This document shows positions 43,270 through 50,508 of a stretch of 64,000 nucleotides of DNA, one piece after another. A model generated the notes under the pieces. It ran no database searches. It was not told the DNA's origin and saw only the letters and a list, made by a program, of their open reading frames with translations. Numbering within the stretch: position 1 is the stretch's first letter; every line of letters starts with the position of its first letter. Made by a program: the position numbers and the translations under genes. Source of the stretch: Streptomyces sp. NBC_00285 (GTDB taxonomy: Bacteria > Actinomycetota > Actinomycetes > Streptomycetales > Streptomycetaceae); contig NZ_CP108055.1 of assembly GCF_036174265.1 (NCBI RefSeq), positions 1,116,001 through 1,180,000 on the forward strand, given 5' to 3'.

Positions 43270-45104
43270 GCACGCCTCGCAAGGGGTTCGGGTCGGGAAC
43301 GGCCGGTCGGGGTCAGTCCGAGCTGGCGCAGGGCGATCTGGGCCGGAAGGGTGTTGTCGACGGTTCCGAGGTCGGTGCCGGACGGCAGGCCGGGACCGCG
43401 GGCGGCGAACACCGCGTGCAGCCTGGGGTCGCCGTTGTTGGTGATGTGCGCGCCCGGCTTGTGGGCGGGGACGACGACGGCGCGGTCGGGTCGGAGGGTG
43501 GCCGTCGGGAGGCAGTCGGGGTCGAACAGGACGTGGCGGACGAGGGTGGGGTCACAGCCGGGGGAACCGGAGAAACCGCTGATCAGGGGGCGGCCGGCAG
43601 GTTCGGTGAGGCCTTTCAGCGCGGCCTCGGCCCGGTTCAGGAGGTCTTCCGTGTCCGCACGGGGCACCAGCCCTCCGGGCAGGTCCTCGTGGTTGATCCA
43701 CAGGGAGCCGTTGTCCGCCGGGTGGTAGATCACCGAGGAGCGCCCGGGGTCGAGGGCCCCGTCGGGTGCGCGGGCCGCGAGTCCGGCCGCGATCAGTGCC
43801 TCGTTGGGGTGGACCACCCAAGCGGTGCCGGCGATCCCGTGGTCGGCACCGAGCAGCACCGAGTCCTGTGCGCCGGCGTGGTCGAGGACTTCACCGAGGA
43901 GTCGGTCGGCCCAGCCGTAGCAGGTGCGGACGCGCTGCCAGATCTGTTCGTCGACGTCCGGACGGTGGGCGGCGCCTTTGGGGTCGCACCAGCCGATCAG
44001 TTCGTGGCCGAGGTCGTCGGTGGTGGGCAGGTACATCACGACGAGGTCGGCGCTGTGCCGTCGTAGGACTGTGCGGGCCGGGGCCTCGAAGGAGCGCTGC
44101 ACGCAGGCCAGCGACGACAGGAACAGGTCCTCGGCGGTGCCGTCGCCGCCGTCCACCAGACGGGGGCCGAGCAGTCCGGCGCGATAGGTGGGGCCGATGC
44201 CCTCGCCGGCGAAGACAGGCAGACACTCGTCTTCGGTGAGTGCGTGGGTGAGGGCGGGGTCGTGGCCGACGACCCGTGGACGCCAGGCACCGGTGCGCAG
44301 CAGGACGCGTCGCCCCTCGGTCTCGATCAGCCGCAGCCATACACCGGTGTCCGTGCCGAGCCGGAGGGGGTGCCAGTCGGTGTCCCCCGCCCCCAGCGTC
44401 ACGGAGTGCTCGCCGCAGGTGACGCGGATTCGATGGCAAGCCGCCTGTGCCACAGCGGGACCGCGCCCCGGCGCGTGGCCGACACCACCGGCCGCCGGCT
44501 CCACATCAGGGCCGCCCACCGGCGCGACGCCGACACCACCCGTCGGCCGCACATCAGGACTGCCCAGCGTCGCCGCATCGGGCGCGCCCGTCGACGTCAC
44601 ATCGGCACCGCCCACCGGCGTCACGTCAAGCACGTACGTCCCGACGGAGAACCTCTCCTGCCCCCCGGCGAGCACCAGCGCCGCCTGGCGGTCGATGCGG
44701 TCGCCGTACGCCTCCACCGCGACGTCGAGCCCCGGCTCCGCCTGGCCGTCCGCGCCGATCGTCCATGGGACGTACACGGCGGCGGTGCGCAGCCCCGCAT
44801 CGGCGGCCGTGTGCCACACGGTCGGTGCCGCGCAGCGGCCCGGGGCGAAGGCCGCCGCGGACTCCTCCACCGGGCCGCCGGTGCCGGGGATCCGGAAGCC
44901 GGTGATGCCGTGCCGTTCCGGCCAGGTGCCGGTGAAGAGTGTGGCCAGGGAGGGCGGGGTCTGACAGTTGGGGGCCGGTGGGCGGGCCGCGGCGCTGACC
45001 CCGGCGGCCCGCAGCCGTGCCGTGTTCGGCAGCGCGCCCTCCGCGGTGAGCCGGTCCACGATCCAGTGCGCCGCCGCGTCCCAGACCAGCCAGTAGACCG
45101 TCAC
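43254..45104 (-). CDS. Alkaline-phosphatase-superfamily phosphodiesterase/nucleotide pyrophosphatase
   Basis: In this 616-residue protein the metal-site pattern of the type I phosphodiesterase family is visible: VYWLVWDAAAHW with the first Asp, the nucleophile Thr region NCQTPPSLATLFTG, YLPTTDDLGHELIG with Asp and His, and LGADHGIAG. It hydrolyses phosphodiester or pyrophosphate bonds, or transfers phospho groups. There is no signal peptide, so it is cytosolic, unlike most relatives. A ~55-residue low-complexity insert of repeated PDV/GGVG units lies near 44470-44640. GTG at 45104 overlaps the upstream stop by 4 bp. Confidence 0.85.
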   Translation of the reverse strand: MTVYWLVWDAAAHWIVDRLTAEGALPNTARLRAAGVSAAARPPAPNCQTPPSLATLFTGTWPERHGITGFRIPGTGGPVEESAAAFAPGRCAAPTVWHTAADAGLRTAAVYVPWTIGADGQAEPGLDVAVEAYGDRIDRQAALVLAGGQERFSVGTYVLDVTPVGGADVTSTGAPDAATLGSPDVRPTGGVGVAPVGGPDVEPAAGGVGHAPGRGPAVAQAACHRIRVTCGEHSVTLGAGDTDWHPLRLGTDTGVWLRLIETEGRRVLLRTGAWRPRVVGHDPALTHALTEDECLPVFAGEGIGPTYRAGLLGPRLVDGGDGTAEDLFLSSLACVQRSFEAPARTVLRRHSADLVVMYLPTTDDLGHELIGWCDPKGAAHRPDVDEQIWQRVRTCYGWADRLLGEVLDHAGAQDSVLLGADHGIAGTAWVVHPNEALIAAGLAARAPDGALDPGRSSVIYHPADNGSLWINHEDLPGGLVPRADTEDLLNRAEAALKGLTEPAGRPLISGFSGSPGCDPTLVRHVLFDPDCLPTATLRPDRAVVVPAHKPGAHITNNGDPRLHAVFAARGPGLPSGTDLGTVDNTLPAQIALRQLGLTPTGRSRPEPLARRACTAT

Positions 45105-46306
45105 CGGCCTGGCTCCAGTTCGGGCCGGGCGGCGACGACGTCCCGCAGGAAGCTGCGCTTGGAGTAGAAGGAGCGCTCCTTGGCCCAGCCGCGCTCGGCG
45201 AGGAACTCCCGCACCCACGCGTCGACCCGGTCCATCTCCGCGACGACCTCGCCCTCCTCGTGCGGGACGAGGTTGCGGGACCGCAGGTACTCGACCTCGC
45301 ACTGGGACAGCACCACGTCGGGTGCGTCCAGCAGGCGGCAGTGGTCGAAGAAGATGCCATAGATGTGCCCGGTCCGCACGGACTCGCACTGGACGTCGTA
45401 ACGGACCCGCCGAAAGGGGGGCAACGCCCGCACGGTCAGGCCGAGTTCATCCTTGAGGTAGTCGGCGTAGCCCTCTGGGGGCACGTCCACCTTGTGGGTC
45501 AGTTCCTCCCTGCGGGCGAAGGCGTCCTCGGCGAACCACTTCCGCTTGAGGATGTTCTTGCCGTCGGTGGAGGGGATGAAGGAGGCGTAGCCGCGTTCGG
45601 ACTCGGGACCGAGGACGTCGTGGAGGTGGTTGTCGTAGTACCAGATCTGGAAGTCCTCGCGGTACTCCGGCCGGCAGCCCGGCAGTTCGCCCGCCCTGAG
45701 CGCCCGCAGGACCTCCAGGCCGGCCTCCCAGATGTCCGGGGCCGGATCGAGGGTGTACTTGTACTCCAGCTCGGTGCCCTTGAAGTGGTTGCGGAAGTAG
45801 AGGTGGTGGTTGCCGACCATCAGTTCGTGATGCTGATGTGCCGTCAGCATCGGTTTCAGCCAGCGGAGTTCGTCCACCGGTCCATGGCCGACCGGCGCCT
45901 CGGTACTGCGCACGAAGCACGCGTCCTCGATGTGGGCGCGGATCTGCGCATAGGCGTGGTAGCCGCCGCCGGGGTGTTCGGAGAGGTAGCACAGGGGCAC
46001 CAGGGCCGAGCCGGCGGATCCGACCAGGGGCCGCAGTGCGGGACCCGCGAAGCCGTCCTGGAAGAGGTCCGCGCCCTCGACGGGAGCGCGGCCCAGCGGG
46101 TGTCCGTCGCTGGTGAGGGCGACCGCCTCGCAGGTGCCGAGGTCCGCCCAGTCGACGACCACGGTGGTGCTGGGCCGGGCCTCCTCCAGCGGGTCCACCC
46201 GGACCAGGACCAGCGGGTCGGCGTCCGCCCACGGCTTGCTGCCGTTCAGCAGGTGGACTCCCCCGAGTACGACCCAGGCCTGGCCGTCCCGTCGTTCAGC
46301 GCTCAT
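45101..46306 (-). CDS. CYTH-like (triphosphate tunnel) protein, function unknown
   Basis: The 401-residue protein has an N-terminal third (WVVLGGVHLLNGSKPWADAD) with no recognised family. From residue ~175, FKGTELEYKYTLDPAP carries the ExExK signature (Glu179, Glu181, Lys183) of the CYTH superfamily, which binds triphosphates with divalent metals in a beta tunnel. Later strands (FRRVRYDVQCESVRTGHIYG) fit the tunnel pattern. CYTH enzymes include adenylyl cyclases, thiamine-triphosphatases and polyphosphatases. Which applies is unknown. Its start overlaps the fusion-protein stop by 11 bp. Confidence 0.6.
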   Translation of the reverse strand: MSAERRDGQAWVVLGGVHLLNGSKPWADADPLVLVRVDPLEEARPSTTVVVDWADLGTCEAVALTSDGHPLGRAPVEGADLFQDGFAGPALRPLVGSAGSALVPLCYLSEHPGGGYHAYAQIRAHIEDACFVRSTEAPVGHGPVDELRWLKPMLTAHQHHELMVGNHHLYFRNHFKGTELEYKYTLDPAPDIWEAGLEVLRALRAGELPGCRPEYREDFQIWYYDNHLHDVLGPESERGYASFIPSTDGKNILKRKWFAEDAFARREELTHKVDVPPEGYADYLKDELGLTVRALPPFRRVRYDVQCESVRTGHIYGIFFDHCRLLDAPDVVLSQCEVEYLRSRNLVPHEEGEVVAEMDRVDAWVREFLAERGWAKERSFYSKRSFLRDVVAARPELEPGR

Positions 46307-48791
46307 CGTCGGTGCTCCTTCCGGCGGCGGTTCCGGCCACCGTGATGACCCCGTCGCTGATGACGGCCTCGCCGCCGTCGACCAGGGGTGCCAGGTCGTC
46401 CGCGACCAGGGCGGGGACCTTGGCCTCGCGCAGCAGGATGGCGAGGTGGCAGAGGACCGAACCCTCCTCGAAGACGAAGCCGGCCACCGAACCGATGAGG
46501 ACGGAGAGCACCGCGTAGGGGCGGCTCACCCGCACCACCGGCGGGGCGGGCATGGCCTGGATCTTCTCCAACAGGCGGGTGATCTCGGTGTGTTCGACGA
46601 CGTCCTTGCTGCGGTCCACGCTCACCGCGGGCCCCACCGAGAGCCGCCTCAACAGGTCGTCGTCGGCCAGCTTGAGCAGCGGTCCGCTCGCAGATCCTGC
46701 GGAGACCAGCGTGCCGCGCTCCCCCGACAGCACGTCCCCGGTCAGGAGCGAGTAGTCCACGAAGTAGGGCTCGCCGTCGGCGAACACCCACTCCACCGTG
46801 GCATCGCCGTACCGGTCGTGCATACGGCCGGTGAAGGCGGCCATGCGTGCCAGGTGCGGGACCAGCTCGGCCGGAGCGCCGTCCACGGCCTCCGCGCGGT
46901 CCTCCCCGCCCGCGTTCCGGACGAAGGAACGGGCGCCCGCCGTGCCGCGGTTGAGGGCGAGCAGTCCGTCGGGCGTGTACTCGACGAGCAGGTCGGTCCC
47001 GGACCGGCGGGTGATCAGGCCGAGTTCGCCGCGGATGAAGTCCCGTACGACGACGGCCTGTCGGCGGTCGGGCTGCGCGTCGGCGCGGGTGATCTCGCCG
47101 AGCCGGTCGGGCACCTGCTCCTTGGGGACGACGATCTGCCGCAGCGTGGCGCCGAGATCCAGGACGCATTCGCTGCCGGGGCCGGTGGCCAGCAGCGCGC
47201 GTACGTGGTCCCGGCCCTCGGCGGCGGCCAGGTCCCGGGCAGTGAAGCCGATCAGCCAGCCCGCGCCGACGGAGAGTCCCAGCTCCTCCGCCAGCCGGTG
47301 CGCGGGTCCTCGTTTGGCGGTGTATCCGGCGTACACCTCGGCGATGTCACCGAGCTGGGCACCGGCGGGCGGATCCTCGAAGTACAGCCGGCTCGACCAG
47401 ATCCCGGCTGCGGCGGGGCCTTCGTCGACGAGCCTGCGGGCGGTCACGGGACGTACCTGGACGAGGTGCAGCCCGGCCTCGTCGGCGGCCCACTCCACGT
47501 CCACGTCGCAGCCGCGCTCCTGTCGCAACTGGCGGCAGGTGTCGGCCAGTTCCGCCAGGAGCGGGTCGTCGATCCGCCCTCCGGGCGCGGCCGAGACGCG
47601 CCGGGGCACCGCCACTCCGGCGACCAGCTCTTCGGCCAGACCCTCGGTGTACTCGATCTCGACGGAGCCCTGACTCCCGTCGAGCCCGGTGAAGGCCACG
47701 CCGGCAAGCGTGGGCCGCACCAGCCGCTGGACGATCACCGCGAGCCGGGGCTCGGGGTCGAAGTCGCCCGCGCGCACCCGGGCCGCCACCGCCGAGCTCG
47801 CATAGTGGGAGCGCCAGCACTCCGCCACGGCCGCGATCACCCCGTCGGCCCCGCGCACGCCGAGCACACTGCGATGGACGCCGGCCAGGCTGCTGGTGCC
47901 GCTGTCCTCGGCGAGCCCGGAGGAACGGACCGCGAACTCGCCCTCCTCCGGGTCTCCGAACATGTCCTGCAGCCGGGCGGTGAGCAGCTCGCGCAGGTCC
48001 TGCGGCACGGTCAGCCCGGCCACCGCCGCCTCGATCCCGGCGGTGAGTTCGGTGAAGAAGGCACCGACCGTGGCCCGCATCTCCTCGAACAGGGCGCCGA
48101 GTTCGCCGCGTGCCTCACGATCGAGCGCCTGGGCCAGCTCCCCCGCGGGGACGGCGAAGGCGAGCGGCACCCGGTAGGTCCGTGAGGTCAGGGCGAGCGA
48201 GGCGAACTTGTGGCCGACCTCCGCCGGGTTCGCGACGGTGCCGAGGCCCGGCAGCCGTTGCCGGGACAGCTGACGGTCGAAGTCCTTGTGGATGTCGCTG
48301 GCCCGGGGTCCGACAGCGCCCTGGTATTTGCCGTCGTACAGCTCGATCTCGCCCTGCGGGCGCCACCACATCATCTGGCCGATGGTCATGCCCGGGTACA
48401 CCCGAACCTGGTTGACCGTGTAGAGCTGGAGGGTCCACTGACCCTCGTAGCCGATGTCCCCGAGGCTGGCGGAGAGATTGATGAACAGGCCGAGTCTCGC
48501 CACGGAGGAGCGGGCGGCGAAGGTCGGCGCGTAGTGGCGGCTGCCGAGCACCTCCTGGGTGTGCGCGAGGTAGAGCCGGCCGGGCTCCAGGACATAGCCC
48601 TCGTCGCCCATCTCGATGTCGACGCAGACGTTCTCGCGGCGCGGGTCGAGGGGCATCTCGGAGTAGACCCTGAGGCGGCTGCCGAGCCGGAAGTTGTAGC
48701 TGTTCGGATTGACCTGCTCGGGAGTGAACGGCTCGATGGTGATGCGGTCGTTCGTGCGTTCCCGCGCGATCTCGCTTCCGGTCAGGATCAT
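46296..48791 (-). CDS. Fusion of a dCTP-deaminase-like domain with a PEP-synthase/rifampin-phosphotransferase-like dikinase
   Basis: In this 831-residue protein, residues 1-~175 are dCTP-deaminase-like (PNSYNFRLGSRLRVY; ARSSVARLG at 93-101; VYPGMTIGQMMWW), but the catalytic glutamate position is glutamine (Gln122, WTLQLYTVN). Residues ~200-455 form a PPDK/ATP-grasp domain (FAVRSSGLAEDSG at 286-298; RPTLAGVAFTGLDGSQGSVE; LVQVRPVT). A middle region follows, then a C-terminal swivelling phosphohistidine domain with His782 in EGSVLCHLAILLREAKVPAL. There is no TIM-barrel PEP domain, so the layout matches rifampin phosphotransferase: ATP to a histidine, then to a substrate. ATG at 48791 has AAGGAG at 5 bp. 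Confidence 0.88.
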   Translation of the reverse strand: MILTGSEIARERTNDRITIEPFTPEQVNPNSYNFRLGSRLRVYSEMPLDPRRENVCVDIEMGDEGYVLEPGRLYLAHTQEVLGSRHYAPTFAARSSVARLGLFINLSASLGDIGYEGQWTLQLYTVNQVRVYPGMTIGQMMWWRPQGEIELYDGKYQGAVGPRASDIHKDFDRQLSRQRLPGLGTVANPAEVGHKFASLALTSRTYRVPLAFAVPAGELAQALDREARGELGALFEEMRATVGAFFTELTAGIEAAVAGLTVPQDLRELLTARLQDMFGDPEEGEFAVRSSGLAEDSGTSSLAGVHRSVLGVRGADGVIAAVAECWRSHYASSAVAARVRAGDFDPEPRLAVIVQRLVRPTLAGVAFTGLDGSQGSVEIEYTEGLAEELVAGVAVPRRVSAAPGGRIDDPLLAELADTCRQLRQERGCDVDVEWAADEAGLHLVQVRPVTARRLVDEGPAAAGIWSSRLYFEDPPAGAQLGDIAEVYAGYTAKRGPAHRLAEELGLSVGAGWLIGFTARDLAAAEGRDHVRALLATGPGSECVLDLGATLRQIVVPKEQVPDRLGEITRADAQPDRRQAVVVRDFIRGELGLITRRSGTDLLVEYTPDGLLALNRGTAGARSFVRNAGGEDRAEAVDGAPAELVPHLARMAAFTGRMHDRYGDATVEWVFADGEPYFVDYSLLTGDVLSGERGTLVSAGSASGPLLKLADDDLLRRLSVGPAVSVDRSKDVVEHTEITRLLEKIQAMPAPPVVRVSRPYAVLSVLIGSVAGFVFEEGSVLCHLAILLREAKVPALVADDLAPLVDGGEAVISDGVITVAGTAAGRSTDDER

Positions 48792-48881
48792 CAGCACTCC
48801 TTGCGGGAGGTGGGGGGTTCGGCGACGGCCCGATCGGCAGAGGGACGCGGCCGTGGAGAAGGAGGGGGTGGCGAGGTCGGG

Positions 48882-49040
48882 TCAGAGGGGGAAGTACCGC
48901 TGGGCCCTCGGGAGTTCGGTGGCCGGGCGGGCTTCGGCGATCTCGCCGTCGACGGGGACGGTGCCCTCCAGGATCCGGGCGGTCAACAAGACGATCGACT
49001 CAGGGTGGTGACGTTCCTGCTCGTGAGCGGTCAGTCGCAT
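48882..49040 (-). CDS. 52-residue protein heading the biosynthetic operon
   Basis: The product starts MRLTAHEQERHHPESIVLLT, continues through an acidic centre, and ends LPRAQRYFPL. It has good Streptomyces codon bias and lies 90 bp before the fusion gene and 31 bp after a predicted transcription start. No family was recognised. It could be a peptide substrate of the operon's enzymes, a small adaptor, or an enzyme subunit. The ribosome site is weak (GGGG about 10 bp upstream); a TTG at 49109 would overlap the -35 element and is rejected. Confidence 0.65.
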   Translation of the reverse strand: MRLTAHEQERHHPESIVLLTARILEGTVPVDGEIAEARPATELPRAQRYFPL

Positions 49041-49079
49041 GGATGCACGCCCCGTTCCGATCAGGAGTACTTCCTTCAG

Positions 49080-49109
49080 AAAGTATTTGGGTTCGGGAAT
49101 TGATGTCAA
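49080..49109 (-). promoter_or_regulatory. Promoter of the leftward biosynthetic operon
   Basis: On the minus strand TTGACA (49109-49104) is followed after 18 bp by TACTTT (49085-49080), a good match to the housekeeping sigma consensus. Transcription should start near 49073, inside the inverted-repeat arm GTACTTCCT. Confidence 0.7.
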
Positions 49110-49159
49110 CGATTCAACGGCATGCTCAGCAAATGTAACTTCGCGGAAACTTGGGCTAG

Positions 49160-49189
49160 TTGACAGCTACTCACCGACCGGAAAATAGT
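49160..49189 (+). promoter_or_regulatory. Promoter of the ATP-grasp-exporter pair
   Basis: TTGACA (49160-49165) is followed after 18 bp by AATAGT (49184-49189), giving a predicted start near 49196 and a 74-base leader before the ATG at 49270. Confidence 0.65.
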
Positions 49190-49269
49190 TCATCCAGGAA
49201 GTACCTAACTCCCCCGCACCTGACTCCCCGCACCGGCCTGCCCAGGTCCGGCGCAAGCGAGAGGTACAC

Positions 49270-50508
49270 ATGGCGCACATCGCGTTCCTGGAGACCAACA
49301 CCACCGGCAGCGGCTACGAGGCGATCGCCGCCGCCAAGCGTGCCGGCCACCGCGTCACCTTCGTCACCCGTGACATCGAGGCGTATCTGCTGCCGGGCCA
49401 ACTCCAGCTGGACACAAGCCTGCTGGACGATGTCGTAGGCACCGAGACCAACGATCCGGACCAGGTGGTCGCCGCGCTACGGCCCTTGCTGCCCGGCCTC
49501 GACGCGCTCATCTCGATCGGCGAGTGGCACATGATCAGCGGCGCGGAGTCGGCGCACCGTCTCGGCCTGCCGGGGCAGGCGCCCGACTCGGTGCGCGCCG
49601 CCCGGATCAAGTCCCTGCAGCGCCGGGCCTGTGCCGAGGCGGGCGTCCCGATCCCGGACTTCGCCGTGGCCCGCACCCCCGAGGAGGCGGCCGAGGCAGC
49701 CGTCGCCCAGGGCTTCCCGTGCATCGTCAAACCCGTTGATTACGGCGGCAGTTACGGCGTGCGGCTGTGTCACAGTGCCGACGAGGTGGCGGAGCAGGGC
49801 GTCTTCCTGCACTCGGTCACCCACAACCAGCGCGACCAGCGGATGTCCGAGGAGATCCTCGTCGAGGAGTATCTGGAGGGCCCCGAGATCAGTCTGGAGA
49901 CCCTCACCTACGACGGCGTCACCCGCTTCCTCGCCATCACCCAGAAGCTCACGGTGCCGCCGCCCTCGTTCTACGAGACCGGGCACGCGCTGCCCGCCGA
50001 CCTCGACCCCGAGCTCGAACTGGAATGCCGCCGGATCACCGTCGACGCCCTGAACGCCATCGGCTACGTCTTCGGCGCCGGGCACATAGAACTCAAGCTC
50101 ACCCCCGACGGGCCCAAACTGATCGAGGTCAACTGCCGTCCCGCGGGCGACCGGATCACCCATCTCCTCAACCGTGCGCTCGATGTCGACCCGACCGAGC
50201 TGCTGATCGAGATGTACCTGGGCACCCCGCCCGACCGGATTCCGGAGCCGGCACGGGGTGCGGCCATCGTCTTCCTGCCGAGCCCGGGCGGCCGGGTGGT
50301 CGCCGTCGAGGGGATCGAACGGGCGCACGCCGTGCCCGGGGTGGAGGAGGTCTCGCTGTACGTCGGCCCGGGCGACGTCCTGGCGCCGCCGACCAACAAC
50401 AACGACCGCCTGGGCTACGTCACCGCGACCGGCCCCGACAGCACCGCCGCGCTGGCGGCGGCCACCACCGCGGCCGGGTCGATCCTGGTCAAGCTGGAAG
50501 CGGAGTGA
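49270..50508 (+). CDS. ATP-grasp carboxylate-amine ligase
   Basis: The 412-residue ligase has a pre-ATP-grasp domain (IAFLETNTTGSGYEAIAAAK), the lysines FPCIVKPVDYGGSYGVRL, EEILVEEYLEGPEISLETLT, and the metal site IELKLTPDGPKLIEVNCRPA. It joins an acyl phosphate to an amine, typically making a dipeptide or amino-acid amide in the cytosol. The closest pattern is the carnosine-synthase/L-amino-acid-ligase group in small-molecule pathways. It is coupled by a 4-bp overlap to an MFS exporter, so the amide product may be the exported compound. The ATG follows a GAGAGG site. Confidence 0.92.
   Translation: MAHIAFLETNTTGSGYEAIAAAKRAGHRVTFVTRDIEAYLLPGQLQLDTSLLDDVVGTETNDPDQVVAALRPLLPGLDALISIGEWHMISGAESAHRLGLPGQAPDSVRAARIKSLQRRACAEAGVPIPDFAVARTPEEAAEAAVAQGFPCIVKPVDYGGSYGVRLCHSADEVAEQGVFLHSVTHNQRDQRMSEEILVEEYLEGPEISLETLTYDGVTRFLAITQKLTVPPPSFYETGHALPADLDPELELECRRITVDALNAIGYVFGAGHIELKLTPDGPKLIEVNCRPAGDRITHLLNRALDVDPTELLIEMYLGTPPDRIPEPARGAAIVFLPSPGGRVVAVEGIERAHAVPGVEEVSLYVGPGDVLAPPTNNNDRLGYVTATGPDSTAALAAATTAAGSILVKLEAE

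Larger units (their letters stand above)
49067..49204. promoter_or_regulatory. Inverted 9-bp sites overlapping both predicted transcription starts
   Basis: GTACTTCCT (49067-49075) and AGGAAGTAC (49196-49204) are exact complements, 120 bp apart. Each lies at the expected +1 of the promoter on its side. Paired sites at both starts suggest a common repressor for the leftward operon and the rightward ATP-grasp-exporter pair. Confidence 0.55.

Noticed and set aside
46113..48185. A 690-codon rightward open frame opposite the fusion gene
   Set aside because: The fusion protein shows clear deaminase and dikinase motifs on the leftward strand. The opposing frame has none.
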